DNA of 64,000 nt from Saccharospirillum sp039982735. GTDB lineage: Bacteria > Pseudomonadota > Gammaproteobacteria > Pseudomonadales > Natronospirillaceae. The notes below the pieces were generated by a model that saw only the letters and a list, made by a program, of their open reading frames with translations, was not told the origin of the DNA and did no database searches. The position numbers were made by a program, and so were the translations under genes. Location of the stretch: positions 62,001 to 126,000 of the forward strand of contig NZ_JBDWXV010000012.1 of the NCBI RefSeq assembly GCF_039982735.1, read 5' to 3'. Below, in pieces: positions 1 to 8,144 of this stretch (within the stretch, counting starts at the first letter, position 1; every line of letters starts with the position of its first letter).

Positions 1-153
1 ACTGCGCTGTAGCAGTGCCACACCCAATTCCTCTTCCAGTTGCCGCAATTTTCGCGAAACACCCGGCTGCGACAGATTCATCTGACGGGCCGCAGCCCTG
101 ATACTGCCGTGTGTCAACGTGGCCAGGAAGGTTTCTATCAGATCCAGCTTCAT
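1..153 (-). CDS. LysR-family transcriptional regulator, N-terminal part only
   Basis: Reading the minus strand from an ATG at 153 gives 51 codons that run off the window edge. They begin MKLDLIETFLATLTHGSIRA and continue with AARQMNLSQPGVSRKLRQLE, the typical LysR winged helix-turn-helix: hydrophobic first helix, alanine-rich segment, then a recognition helix with SQPGVSRKLRQLE. The effector domain lies outside the window. The gene diverges from pobA, and LysR proteins commonly regulate a divergent catabolic gene, so a PobR-like role is the simplest inference. Many known PobR proteins are IclR or AraC types, so this cannot be assumed. Family confidence is high and target confidence moderate. 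Confidence 0.85.
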   Translation of the reverse strand, partial: MKLDLIETFLATLTHGSIRAAARQMNLSQPGVSRKLRQLEEELGVALLQRS

Positions 154-162
154 GGGTGCCTA

Positions 163-183
163 TCAGGTTTTATTATCACCTGA
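163..183. promoter_or_regulatory. Inverted repeat, candidate LysR binding site
   Basis: TCAGGT (163-168) and ACCTGA (178-183) are perfect inverted 6-bp arms around a 9-bp AT-rich spacer. The site lies 10 bp upstream of the LysR start codon and about 120 bp upstream of pobA. The outer bases fit the T-N11-A layout of LysR sites. Its role is inferred from position and symmetry only. Confidence 0.45.
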
Positions 184-302
184 GCCATATTGACATCTTA
201 TGGCATCGCCTGGCCAGTGCTACTGTTTCCTGTAGCCGCACTTACACGCACATGACTGACTGAACGGTGAACCCATTCGATGCTGTTACGGAGGCTCAAC
301 GC

Positions 303-1490
303 ATGATCGAATCCAAGACTCAGGTTGCCATCATCGGCGGCGGACCCAGTGGCATGTTGTTGTCGCTGCTGTTGCATCAGGAAGGCATCGACAACGTGGT
401 GCTCGAACGCTCGAGGCGGGCGCATGTGCTGTCGCGCATTCGCGCCGGAGTGCTGGAGTGGAGTACGGTGGAACTGTTGCGCCGGGCCGGGATCGGCAAA
501 CGAATGGACCGCGAAGGTCACGTTCACAATGGCACCCAGGTGGCCTGGGGCGGTGAACACACCCTGTTGTTCGACATCAACACCTACACCGGTCGCCATT
601 TGATGGCCTATGGCCAGACCGCCATCACCGAAGACCTGTACCAGGCACACGATGCCCTGGGGTCTGAGGTGCACCATGAGGTCGAGCAGGTCGAATTGCA
701 TGATTTGACTGGCCAGCCTTTTGTGACCTACACCCGGGATGGCCAGGCATACCGGCTAACCTGCGATGCGATCGCCGGGTGCGACGGATTTCACGGCGTG
801 TCGCGCGGGTCCATTCCAGCCAGCGTGCAACGCAATTTCGAGAAGGTGTACCCCTTCGGCTGGCTGGGCATTCTGTCGGAAACCCCACCGCTGGATGACA
901 TCTGGTACATCCAGCATCCGGATGGATTCGCCCTGGCCTCACAACGCAACCCGATGCTGAGCCGCTACTACGTGCAATGCGATCTGAACGACCGTCCGGA
1001 AGACTGGTCTGACGAGCGCTTCTGGCAAACCCTGCTGGAGCGGATGCCGCCGGAGCTGGCGGCTCAGGTCGTCACGGGGCCGTCCATTGAAAAGTCGATA
1101 GCGCCGCTGCGCAGCTTTGTGACAGAACCGATGCGTTACGGGCAGTTATTTCTGGTCGGCGATGCAGCCCACATCGTACCGCCCACGGGCGCCAAGGGCT
1201 TGAACCTGGCGATGTCGGATGTCTACTATTTATGGCGCGCTCTGGTCGGTCGCTACCGGCACAACAGTGAACAGTTGGTCGATCGCTATTCGCAGGTCGC
1301 GCTGAAACGCGTCTGGGACACGACCCGGTTCAGTTGGTGGGTGACCACCCTGTTGCATCGCTTCCCGGACCAGACCGACTTTGATATGCGCACCCGGCTT
1401 TCCGAGTTGCAGTATCTGTCGGAATCACCGGTGGCCATGCATCAATTGGCCGAACAATACGGTGGTTTTCCGATTGAAGACTGGGGCTAA
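303..1490 (+). CDS. pobA: 4-hydroxybenzoate 3-monooxygenase (PobA)
   Basis: Class A flavoprotein hydroxylase that converts 4-hydroxybenzoate to protocatechuate with NADPH and O2 in the cytoplasm, feeding the beta-ketoadipate pathway. Visible signatures are the N-terminal FAD motif VAIIGGGPSGM, a DG segment at AGCDGFHGVSR, and the second FAD motif LVGDAAHIVPPTGAKGLNLA. The ORF opens at a GTG at 267, but the ATG at 303 has GGAGG (291-295) at good spacing and gives 395 aa, almost exactly the usual PobA length, so 303 is preferred. The stop overlaps the convergent TSUP gene by 4 bp. No protocatechuate ring-cleavage genes are in the window, so the rest of the pathway must lie elsewhere. Confidence 0.93.
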   Translation: MIESKTQVAIIGGGPSGMLLSLLLHQEGIDNVVLERSRRAHVLSRIRAGVLEWSTVELLRRAGIGKRMDREGHVHNGTQVAWGGEHTLLFDINTYTGRHLMAYGQTAITEDLYQAHDALGSEVHHEVEQVELHDLTGQPFVTYTRDGQAYRLTCDAIAGCDGFHGVSRGSIPASVQRNFEKVYPFGWLGILSETPPLDDIWYIQHPDGFALASQRNPMLSRYYVQCDLNDRPEDWSDERFWQTLLERMPPELAAQVVTGPSIEKSIAPLRSFVTEPMRYGQLFLVGDAAHIVPPTGAKGLNLAMSDVYYLWRALVGRYRHNSEQLVDRYSQVALKRVWDTTRFSWWVTTLLHRFPDQTDFDMRTRLSELQYLSESPVAMHQLAEQYGGFPIEDWG

Positions 1491-2263
1491 AAGAGCTGAA
1501 CTACGCCAATTCCGCTGGTGATCAACAACACCCAACCGAGGCCCTGATAAAACCGCGTGGCCTCGGTCTTAAGTAAGCGGGTATGGAACCGCAAGCCCAT
1601 CACATGGCCAATCGCCGCGGCAGGCAGTAACCACAGCTGATGAATCAGTTGCAGATCGACATCGAACGCTATAAACGCTGTCAGCTTGATGCACACCAGA
1701 ATAAACCAGAGCACAAAGAGGGTGTCACGCAGCTGAAAACGAGGAATTTTCTGCGACACCACGGCGATGATCAGCGGTGCGCCGACCAAAGAAGTACCGC
1801 TGATATAACCGCCTAATGCGAGAAAAACACCATCAAGCCATTTACTGTTGCTGCGAAAGGGCATCTGCAAAATGTAGGTAATGGAATATAGCCCGACAAT
1901 GACGAAAATAATGCCACTCATCACCGCATCGGGCAGAGTCAGCAAACCGAACACACCAATCAGCTTGGGGATCAGCAAGATCAGAATCACGGTGCGCAAA
2001 TAGCGCCAGTTGATGCTGCCCTCTGCATGCTCCGTATCCGTTGCCCTGGGTCGATTACGATGACTTTGCCAAACCGTGATCGAGGAGAACACCAGCAGGT
2101 GTATCGCAATGATCGGCAGAAAAACCACCGGCCGGTCGCTGATCAGCAACAGAAACGGCAACGCCAATGCCGCACCGCCAAACCCCAGACCAGAACGGAC
2201 AAAGCCACTCCAGACAAAGGTCAGGAAAATACCCGTCAGTTGTAACCAGGAAAGATCAGCCAC
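1487..2263 (-). CDS. TSUP (TauE/SafE) family anion exporter
   Basis: 258-aa integral membrane protein of the sulfite exporter TauE/SafE family. It has about eight hydrophobic segments, an N-terminal GxxxSGxxGxGxG-like stretch (WSGFVRSGLGFGGAALALPF) and a matching second half around GGYISGTSLVGAPLI, the internally repeated architecture of this family. Members export small organosulfonates, sulfite or organic anions. It lies downstream of and in the same direction as a SulP transporter, so both may handle sulfur oxyanions or carboxylates, but the substrate cannot be read from the sequence. The 3' end overlaps pobA by 4 bp tail to tail. Confidence 0.8.
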   Translation of the reverse strand: MADLSWLQLTGIFLTFVWSGFVRSGLGFGGAALALPFLLLISDRPVVFLPIIAIHLLVFSSITVWQSHRNRPRATDTEHAEGSINWRYLRTVILILLIPKLIGVFGLLTLPDAVMSGIIFVIVGLYSITYILQMPFRSNSKWLDGVFLALGGYISGTSLVGAPLIIAVVSQKIPRFQLRDTLFVLWFILVCIKLTAFIAFDVDLQLIHQLWLLPAAAIGHVMGLRFHTRLLKTEATRFYQGLGWVLLITSGIGVVQLF

Positions 2264-2325
2264 GGCAGGCTCCGTCGAATGGGGAGCACAGTGTAACCGT
2301 CTGTCAAAAAAAATCAGCGTTGGGG

Positions 2326-4053
2326 TTAATCAAGTTCCGACCGAACCGCCTGCAACGCTTCATTCAGTGTTGAAAAATACTGACTGACCCCGGGTACCGG
2401 TTTTACCTTTGCGCGAGCCAGGGTTTTCAGCGGCTGGAATTGCAGGTCGGCGATGAAAATACGGGTGTTGTTTCGGCCGCAGTTCGCGATCAGTTTTTCC
2501 AGCGCGGCAAGCCCGCCGGCATCGAGAATCGGGACGCCATCCATGTACAGGATGATACCCTGGCGTTGCTGGCACAGTTGCGCAATGTCACCGAACACAC
2601 GGTCGGCAGCGGCAAAGAACAGGGGCCCGTTGATCTTTAGCGCTGTCCAGCCTTCCGGCAATTCACCGTCGATCTGTTTGCGGTTCTGGCTAATATCGGT
2701 GACGCGGGTCATCTCGGCGATTTCTTTCACAAACAGCACCGCCGCCAGCAATATACCTACGGTAATGGCCATGACCATATCGATCAGAACCGTCAGCGAA
2801 AAACAGGTCAGGAAGACCCAAATGTCCCCTCTAGGTGCGGTCTTCAGCAGATGCACCGCTTTGGGCGCTTCGCTCATGTTCCAGGCCACCATCAGCAACA
2901 AAGCAGCCATCGCGGGCATGGGCAACAAGGCGAGTACCGGTGTCAATGCCACAAGACCCAGCAATACCACACCGGCATGCACCATGGCCGAAACCGGGCT
3001 GACCGCACCGTTTTTGAAGTTTGCGGCCGACCGGGCGAGTGCCGCCGTTGCGGTAATGCCGCCGAAGAAGGGGGTAACGATGTTACCAATGCCCTGCCCC
3101 AGCAACTCACTGTTGGCACTGTGTCGCTTGCCCGACATGCCATCGAGTACCACGGCGCAAAGCAGAGATTCGATGGCGCCGAGCATGGCAATGGCAAAGG
3201 CGGCGGGCAGTAATTCGATGACCAGCGCCCAGCTCAACCCAACCGGCAAGCCATCGCCACCGGCGCGCTGCCAGGGCCACTCAAAGGCTGGCAGCACCGG
3301 TGGAATGCCCTGCCCCGTCGACCCATCGGCCAGGGAATAACTGAACCGGCTGCCTATGGTATCCACTGACCAGCCCTGGCTGTTCAGCCACCAGGCGATC
3401 AGAGTGCCCACTACCACCGCCGGTAAATGCGCCGGCACCGGCCAGCGCAACCGGGGCCAGAATACCAGAACGGCAAAGGTGGCGGCGGCCACAAACACAC
3501 TGGGCCAGGCTAGTTCGGGGAGCGACTGTGCCAGTAGCCAGACTTTGTCGGCGGTGTGTTCCGGCATCGAGTCTATCGGTAAACCGAACACATCCTTCAC
3601 CTGCAAGACGGCGATCACAACGGCGATGCCCGCCGTGAACCCCAGGGTCACCGATTCCGGAATGTATTCAATCAGCCGGCCCAGGCGCAGCACTGCCAGC
3701 CCGACCAGAATCATGCCGGACATCACGGTGGCCAGTAACAGACCGCCCAGGCCATAGCGCTGGGCAATAGGGTACAGGATAACGACGAAGGCGGCCGTAG
3801 GGCCGGAGATGCTGTAGCGGGAACCGCCGGTCAGGGCAATCACAAAGCCGGCAATGATCGCGGTGTAGAGACCGTATTGAGGAGGGACACCGCTGGCAAT
3901 CGCCAGGGCCATGGCCAGCGGAATGGCAATAATGCCAACGGTGATGCCCGCCAGCAGATCACGCAACAGCTTGCCTGTGGTATAGCCTTCAGCCATCACC
4001 TCACGCAGTGCATGGGCTGGCCTTAGGGAGAACAGATGCGCGCGATGGGGCAT
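2326..4053 (-). CDS. SulP family anion transporter with STAS domain
   Basis: 575-aa inner-membrane transporter. Residues about 25-440 form the SulP transmembrane domain, with the family signature AGITVGIIAIPLAMALAIAS near residue 35 and PPQYGLYTAIIAG just after it. The last ~110 residues form a cytoplasmic STAS domain with the typical GIILYMDGVPILDAGGLAAL phosphate-loop region. SulP members carry sulfate, bicarbonate or dicarboxylates, and no fused carbonic anhydrase is present to favour bicarbonate. The next gene on this strand (TSUP) starts 62 bp downstream, so co-transcription is likely. Confidence 0.9.
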   Translation of the reverse strand: MPHRAHLFSLRPAHALREVMAEGYTTGKLLRDLLAGITVGIIAIPLAMALAIASGVPPQYGLYTAIIAGFVIALTGGSRYSISGPTAAFVVILYPIAQRYGLGGLLLATVMSGMILVGLAVLRLGRLIEYIPESVTLGFTAGIAVVIAVLQVKDVFGLPIDSMPEHTADKVWLLAQSLPELAWPSVFVAAATFAVLVFWPRLRWPVPAHLPAVVVGTLIAWWLNSQGWSVDTIGSRFSYSLADGSTGQGIPPVLPAFEWPWQRAGGDGLPVGLSWALVIELLPAAFAIAMLGAIESLLCAVVLDGMSGKRHSANSELLGQGIGNIVTPFFGGITATAALARSAANFKNGAVSPVSAMVHAGVVLLGLVALTPVLALLPMPAMAALLLMVAWNMSEAPKAVHLLKTAPRGDIWVFLTCFSLTVLIDMVMAITVGILLAAVLFVKEIAEMTRVTDISQNRKQIDGELPEGWTALKINGPLFFAAADRVFGDIAQLCQQRQGIILYMDGVPILDAGGLAALEKLIANCGRNNTRIFIADLQFQPLKTLARAKVKPVPGVSQYFSTLNEALQAVRSELD

Positions 4054-4123
4054 GACAGGTAACGGCCTCTACATTAGAAACTCATTATATAACACAGCCG
4101 GGGCGCTTCGATAGTGATGCGGA

Positions 4124-5521
4124 TCAATCGCCTTCGGTTGATGAGGCCCGGGCGCCATCGGCCCGATGTTCTGCCGACAATTCGGTGGCCACACTGTCCG
4201 GCAGTTTCTGGCGCACGGTGGCGCCCAGTTCTTCGAGTATTTCAACCTGACGCACCAGTGACCCGCGACCGTCGCGCAGTGTTTTCCAGGCGGTGTCGTA
4301 GGTGTTGCTGGCGGTGTTGATCTGGCTGCCGAGCTTTTCCATGTGCATCGCAAAGGTGCGCAATTTGTCGTACACCTTGCCGGCCTGGTCGAACAGTTGC
4401 TTGGCGTTCACATTCTGGCGTTCCAGCGTCCACAGGTTGGCCACCGTGCGCAGTGTGGCCAATAGGGTGGTGGGCGTTACTACAACAATATTTTGTTTGA
4501 AGCCATCGTTAAACAGCGCAGGATCGGATTGGAAGGCCGCGACAAAGGCAGGCTCAATGGGCATGAACATCAGCACGAAATCCGGTGAGTTCAAACCGTT
4601 CAGATGCGGGTAGTTTTTATCGCTCAAGCTACGAATGTGCTGGCGCACCGCTGCGACATGCCGTTTCAGGGCCAGCTCGCGTTCCAGTTCAGTATCGGCG
4701 GCCACGTACTGCTGGTAATCGTTCAGCGAGACTTTGCTGTCGATGATCAGGTGCTTGCCATCGGGCAGGTTGACCAGAAAATCCGGCCGTTTGTTCTGGC
4801 CGTTGTCGTCTTTGAAGTTGGCTTCCCGGTCGTATTCACGGCCGCGTTGCAGGCCGGCGCTTTCCAGAATTTTCTCAGCCTGCATTTCACCCCAGTTGCC
4901 CTGCAGCTTCTTATCTCCCTTGAGCGCGCGGGTCAGGTCATCGGCCTGCTGGTTCAGTTGGGTATTCAGATCTTTGAGCTGGGTCAGCTGGCTCATCAGC
5001 TCCGTGTGGCCCCGGGTATCCTGGGTGTGAATGTCGTCGATGCGCTTGCGGAATTCCTGCACCTGTTCGCGGAACGGGGTCAGCAAGGCGTTGAGGCTGG
5101 TCTGGTTTTGTTCACTGAAACGCTTGCCCTTGGCTTCAAAAATCTCGTTGGCCAGTTGGCTGAATTCGGCTTTCAGGGCATCGCGGGTATCGGTCAGCAG
5201 TGCCACTTGTTCGCGGTGGTGTTTTTGCTCGGCCTGGTGTTGGGATTCGAGCCCGGCCAGGCGAGTTTCGCGCTGGCGCAACTGCGCCAACAAGCGATCG
5301 TTCTGAGTTTGCATGTCGTCGAGCCGGGCTTCCAGTCGTTGTGACTCCGAGGTGTGGCGTGACAGGTCAAACAGCGTTTGCTGGTGTTTAACCTCGGCGT
5401 CTGCCAGTGCGGCCTCCAACTGACGGCGCGTGCGAACGGCAAAGCCGCCCACGACCAACCCTCCCAGAGTGCAAGACAGGGACAGGCTGATCCAGACTTC
5501 CGGCAATTGCCACCACAGCAT
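4124..5521 (-). CDS. rmuC: DNA recombination protein RmuC
   Basis: 465 aa, full length for RmuC. An N-terminal membrane anchor (about residues 8-28, SLSLSCTLGGLVVGGFAV) is followed by a long coiled coil rich in Q, E and R (about 30-190). The conserved RmuC nuclease-like domain then includes GNWGEMQAEKILESAG, RPDFLVNLPDGKHLIIDSKV and FVLMFMPIEPAFVAA. In E. coli RmuC limits inversions at short inverted repeats, so it is notable, though possibly coincidental, that this genome carries long intergenic palindromes. The gene lies 14 bp downstream of the rluA-like gene on the same strand. Confidence 0.93.
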   Translation of the reverse strand: MLWWQLPEVWISLSLSCTLGGLVVGGFAVRTRRQLEAALADAEVKHQQTLFDLSRHTSESQRLEARLDDMQTQNDRLLAQLRQRETRLAGLESQHQAEQKHHREQVALLTDTRDALKAEFSQLANEIFEAKGKRFSEQNQTSLNALLTPFREQVQEFRKRIDDIHTQDTRGHTELMSQLTQLKDLNTQLNQQADDLTRALKGDKKLQGNWGEMQAEKILESAGLQRGREYDREANFKDDNGQNKRPDFLVNLPDGKHLIIDSKVSLNDYQQYVAADTELERELALKRHVAAVRQHIRSLSDKNYPHLNGLNSPDFVLMFMPIEPAFVAAFQSDPALFNDGFKQNIVVVTPTTLLATLRTVANLWTLERQNVNAKQLFDQAGKVYDKLRTFAMHMEKLGSQINTASNTYDTAWKTLRDGRGSLVRQVEILEELGATVRQKLPDSVATELSAEHRADGARASSTEGD

Positions 5522-5535
5522 CCGGTTCTCCTTGC

Positions 5536-6210
5536 TTATTGATCAGCGCAAGCGCTGGCTTCCCGGGTGGCCGACATCCCGGGCAAACCCAACGCGCGCC
5601 AACGCTCAAACCAGTGCCCCTGCGGAATGGCTTCGAAGGCGTAATGCCGGTCTTGCCAGTCGAATGCCAGACGGTGGGCATGCAGATACAGACGCTCGGC
5701 CTCGCTGCCGCCATAGCGTTTATCGCCGATGATTGGACACGACAGGCTTTTCATTGCCACACGCAGCTGATGCGTCTTGCCAGTTTGGGGTAGCAAGGTA
5801 TAGCCACGAATACCGGGGGCTAGGGAAACCGACGTAAAACGGGTGATAGCCGGGTGTTCCCGGGTGCGTGCCAGCATCCACTGGCCGCGACGGCTGCGCA
5901 CCATATCGCCAATGACGGTACCCTGTTTTTTACTGGGCTTATGATCGCTGATGGCAAGGTACTGTTTTCGAATCTGACGGTATTGAAACTGCATGCTCAA
6001 TGCGCGGTTGGCGGCGGGGTTACGCGCCATCAGCACCAGGCCGGTGGTCGGTTTATCGAGCCGGTGAACCGGGAAGACGTCGCCGCCGAGCTGGGCACGC
6101 GCCCAGCGCAATAGCCCCCAGCTGTCTTCGGATTCCTGGACTGTCCAGCCAGCGGGTTTGTCGAGCACGCAAAAATGCGGATTGCATTCGATGATGGCCG
6201 GTGGAATCAC
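5536..6210 (-). CDS. RluA-family RNA pseudouridine synthase
   Basis: 224-aa enzyme that isomerises uridine to pseudouridine in rRNA or tRNA. The catalytic signature HRLDKPTTGL places the nucleophilic aspartate at residue 52. Other family motifs are VLDKPAGW at the N-terminus, KQYLAI and the C-terminal GKTHQLRVAMKSLSCPIIGDK. There is no N-terminal S4 domain, so it is a short single-domain member. Its start overlaps the stop of the SRPBCC gene by 4 bp (ATGA), indicating translational coupling. The exact RNA target (RluA, TruC or a species-specific site) cannot be assigned. Confidence 0.88.
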   Translation of the reverse strand: MIPPAIIECNPHFCVLDKPAGWTVQESEDSWGLLRWARAQLGGDVFPVHRLDKPTTGLVLMARNPAANRALSMQFQYRQIRKQYLAISDHKPSKKQGTVIGDMVRSRRGQWMLARTREHPAITRFTSVSLAPGIRGYTLLPQTGKTHQLRVAMKSLSCPIIGDKRYGGSEAERLYLHAHRLAFDWQDRHYAFEAIPQGHWFERWRALGLPGMSATREASACADQ

Positions 6211-6644
6211 GTCCAGACACTCAAATCATCGTCGTTGACCGGCAAGTCATCGTTGTGATGGCACTGCAGGCGCAGTTTCATCAGGCGTTCGCCCCACCGA
6301 GTATTCTCGGCTGCGAGATCTGCCTCGTTCAGACGCCAGTCGCGATGTTCCAGCCGAATGGTGAAGCCGCGCTCGGCCTTTTCCAGGGTCCACAGCACCA
6401 GGGTATTTTCCCAGTCCGGGTCGCCTTGCACGCACAGCCATTCCAGGGTTTTATCGGGCTCTTCCTCAACTACTTTGAGCGTTACCGGACTGTCCAGATC
6501 ATCCGAGCTCAGTCGCCAGCAATCGCCGCCGGCAATACTGACGGTGCCATCCCACCAGGCTTGCAGACCGAGGCGGGTTGTCAGCATTTCCCAGATTCGG
6601 CTGGCCGGTGCGTCGATTGTGATCTGATGAAGCAATGTAGCCAT
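6207..6644 (-). CDS. SRPBCC (START-like, AHSA1-type) domain protein
   Basis: 145 aa from the ATG at 6644, which has GAGGG just upstream. The ORF is open to 6686 but that extension lacks a better start. The pattern is that of a small START-like lipid/ligand-binding fold: HQITIDAPASRIWEMLTT at the N-terminus, WWDG, then a long C-terminal helix (WGERLMKLRLQC). Such proteins bind hydrophobic ligands or act as stress-related cochaperone-like factors, and no specific function is visible. The 4-bp overlap with the pseudouridine synthase gene makes the two an operon. Confidence 0.7.
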   Translation of the reverse strand: MATLLHQITIDAPASRIWEMLTTRLGLQAWWDGTVSIAGGDCWRLSSDDLDSPVTLKVVEEEPDKTLEWLCVQGDPDWENTLVLWTLEKAERGFTIRLEHRDWRLNEADLAAENTRWGERLMKLRLQCHHNDDLPVNDDDLSVWT

Positions 6645-6773
6645 AACCACCCTCACCCGGCTTGGGCCGGATCTCGTTTTATTCATTCGTCAGCACTATT
6701 CTGACACGATTCGCCTGTTCAAGTCGCCCATCGCGAACTAAGGTGGCGGGATGTTAATCGCTGACCCGCCCCT

Positions 6774-7724
6774 ATGAATGCACATGACTCACCGCTGGCA
6801 CTGACGCCGGAGGCCTCGCTGAATCGCATGCCAGTCGTCATGACCGGGCAGGATAAACCCCGCCCCGCGCGGTACTGGGTTTCGACGCCGGCATTGCTGT
6901 CGCTGATTCACGAACACAACCCGGGTGACGAACGCTCGGTTCGCCAGTTCCTGACGACGTTCAGCGGCGAAGCCGGGGCCGACCAGGCTATTCTGCAGAC
7001 CTTTGCCACACGCCTGATCCGGGTGATTCAAACCGCCCATACCGGTCAGGCCTGGGCAGATGGGTCCGATTTTCAACGCCGGTACGCGCACTACTGGCAA
7101 AGCTGCGAAACCCTGGTGCTGGCAGGTGGGCTGACCAGTGGTGAGTTTGGCCAGCAACTGGCGCACCTGCTGGAAAACGCGCTGGCGCCGTTGAACGTGC
7201 TGGTGTCACCCTGGGCCGGGCAAACCGGTCTGGTTGGGCTGGCTCAGCACTATGGATCGGCTGAGCCGCTGGTGGTGATGGATTTTGGCGCTACCGGCAT
7301 CAAACGCGGGCTGGCCTACCATCATGGCAACCGCATTGTTCCGCTGCCAGAGCTGACGGTAGACCACTGGCTGGACGATCAGGGCCTATTCAGAGCCGAT
7401 GCCTTTCGGGCGGTACTGAAGGACACCCGCGAGCATCTCGACGGACGCTTGCCAGTGGCCATTAGCCTGGCCTGCTATCTCGACCACGGCCACCCGCACG
7501 ATTATCGCTCCGGCGTTTACCACCGGCTTATCGAGGATTGTGAGCACCTGGCGACCACGCTGCACCAGCAGTGGTTACCAGGCGCCGGTTTCTCAGGGCT
7601 GGCCTTACTGGAGCACGACAGCACCGCAGCGGCGCTGGCGTTTCGGTTTTCAAAACCGGCCATGATGGTGACGCTGGGCACGGGCCTCGGTGTTGGGGTG
7701 TGCCCGCGACATGGAGGGGTGTAG
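6774..7724 (+). CDS. ROK-fold (ASKHA) protein with circularly permuted motif order
   Basis: 316 aa. ATP-site motifs of the ROK sugar-kinase/repressor family are present but out of order. Residues 31-160 resemble the C-terminal half of ROK proteins: RYWVSTPALL like the YVSGPAL segment, then FATRLIRVIQ, the adenosine motif LVLAGGLTSG (114-123) and GQTGLVGLAQ (149-158). The phosphate-1 motif VVMDFGATGIKRG follows at 167-179, then the catalytic-Asp segment LEHDSTAAALA (279-289, Asp282), and finally the phosphate-2 motif VTLGTGLGVGV (299-309), only seven residues from the stop. The ExGH sugar-binding loop and Cys-rich zinc motif that normally follow phosphate-2 are absent. The Shine-Dalgarno for 6774 is poor, but an 8-codon ORF (6751-6777) with AAGGTGG upstream overlaps its start. 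ATP binding is plausible and sugar phosphorylation doubtful. Confidence 0.75.
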   Translation: MNAHDSPLALTPEASLNRMPVVMTGQDKPRPARYWVSTPALLSLIHEHNPGDERSVRQFLTTFSGEAGADQAILQTFATRLIRVIQTAHTGQAWADGSDFQRRYAHYWQSCETLVLAGGLTSGEFGQQLAHLLENALAPLNVLVSPWAGQTGLVGLAQHYGSAEPLVVMDFGATGIKRGLAYHHGNRIVPLPELTVDHWLDDQGLFRADAFRAVLKDTREHLDGRLPVAISLACYLDHGHPHDYRSGVYHRLIEDCEHLATTLHQQWLPGAGFSGLALLEHDSTAAALAFRFSKPAMMVTLGTGLGVGVCPRHGGV

Positions 7725-7743
7725 ACCCCAGAGGCTACGCATA

Positions 7744-7772
7744 AAAAAAGCCCGCACTCAGGCGGGCCTTGT
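7744..7772 (-). terminator. Rho-independent terminator of the DUF4168 gene
   Basis: On the minus strand a GC-rich hairpin, GCCCGC-CTGAGT-GCGGGC, is followed by seven T residues. It lies about 30 bp past the stop of the minus-strand DUF4168 gene. The plus-strand ROK-like gene ends just before it, but the T run suits only the minus-strand transcript. Confidence 0.85.
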
Positions 7773-7802
7773 CTCAGTGCTGTCGCGTCTCAGACGAGAC
7801 GA

Positions 7803-8144
7803 TTACTGCAGCATCGTCTGAACACGCTCCATCAACTCGGGGCTCTGGCTCATCTGCTCGGCAATCTGGTTGTATTCGGCAACGGTCATGCCGGTATCTT
7901 CAACGGCGGCGACCATTTCAACCTGAGCTTCCTGTTGCAGCTCCCGAGCTTCTTCCTGGGACTCTGCAGAGGCGATCTGCTCGGAATACTCGTTGCCCAG
8001 ATCCCGCACATCGGTCAGAGCAGCGGCAAACTGTTCCAGTTGAGCGTCATCCACATTGGCAGCACCATCTTCAGCCATTGCAGGAGACAGTGCAGCGGCA
8101 ACGACCAGTGTCAGACCGGTTACCAACCATTTTAGGTGACTCAT
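7803..8144 (-). CDS. DUF4168-type secreted small acidic protein
   Basis: 113 aa. A Sec signal peptide (MSHLKWLVTGLTLVVAAALS, cleavage probably after PAMA) precedes an acidic, Gln-rich alpha-helical mature part containing LEQFAAALTDVRDLGNEYSE and MTVAEYNQIAEQMSQSPELM. This matches the DUF4168 pattern, in which the helical segment near the C-terminus ends in a short 'sPELmerV' motif. The function is unknown; members are exported and likely periplasmic. It has a good Shine-Dalgarno (AAGGAG) and its own terminator, so it is probably monocistronic. Confidence 0.75.
   Translation of the reverse strand: MSHLKWLVTGLTLVVAAALSPAMAEDGAANVDDAQLEQFAAALTDVRDLGNEYSEQIASAESQEEARELQQEAQVEMVAAVEDTGMTVAEYNQIAEQMSQSPELMERVQTMLQ

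Noticed and set aside
2453..3340. Long plus-strand ORF over the SulP gene
   Set aside because: It is antisense to a full-length SulP transporter, has no family motifs and an unusual composition (Ser/Ala/Thr-rich shadow).
4604..5344. 246-aa plus-strand ORF inside rmuC
   Set aside because: Antisense shadow of rmuC; no Shine-Dalgarno and no recognisable domain.
7725..7803. Frameshift hiding a normal end of the ROK-like gene
   Set aside because: No frame downstream restores the ExGH or zinc loop, and a terminator follows within 50 bp; the permuted order already contains the normal C-terminal part earlier in the protein.
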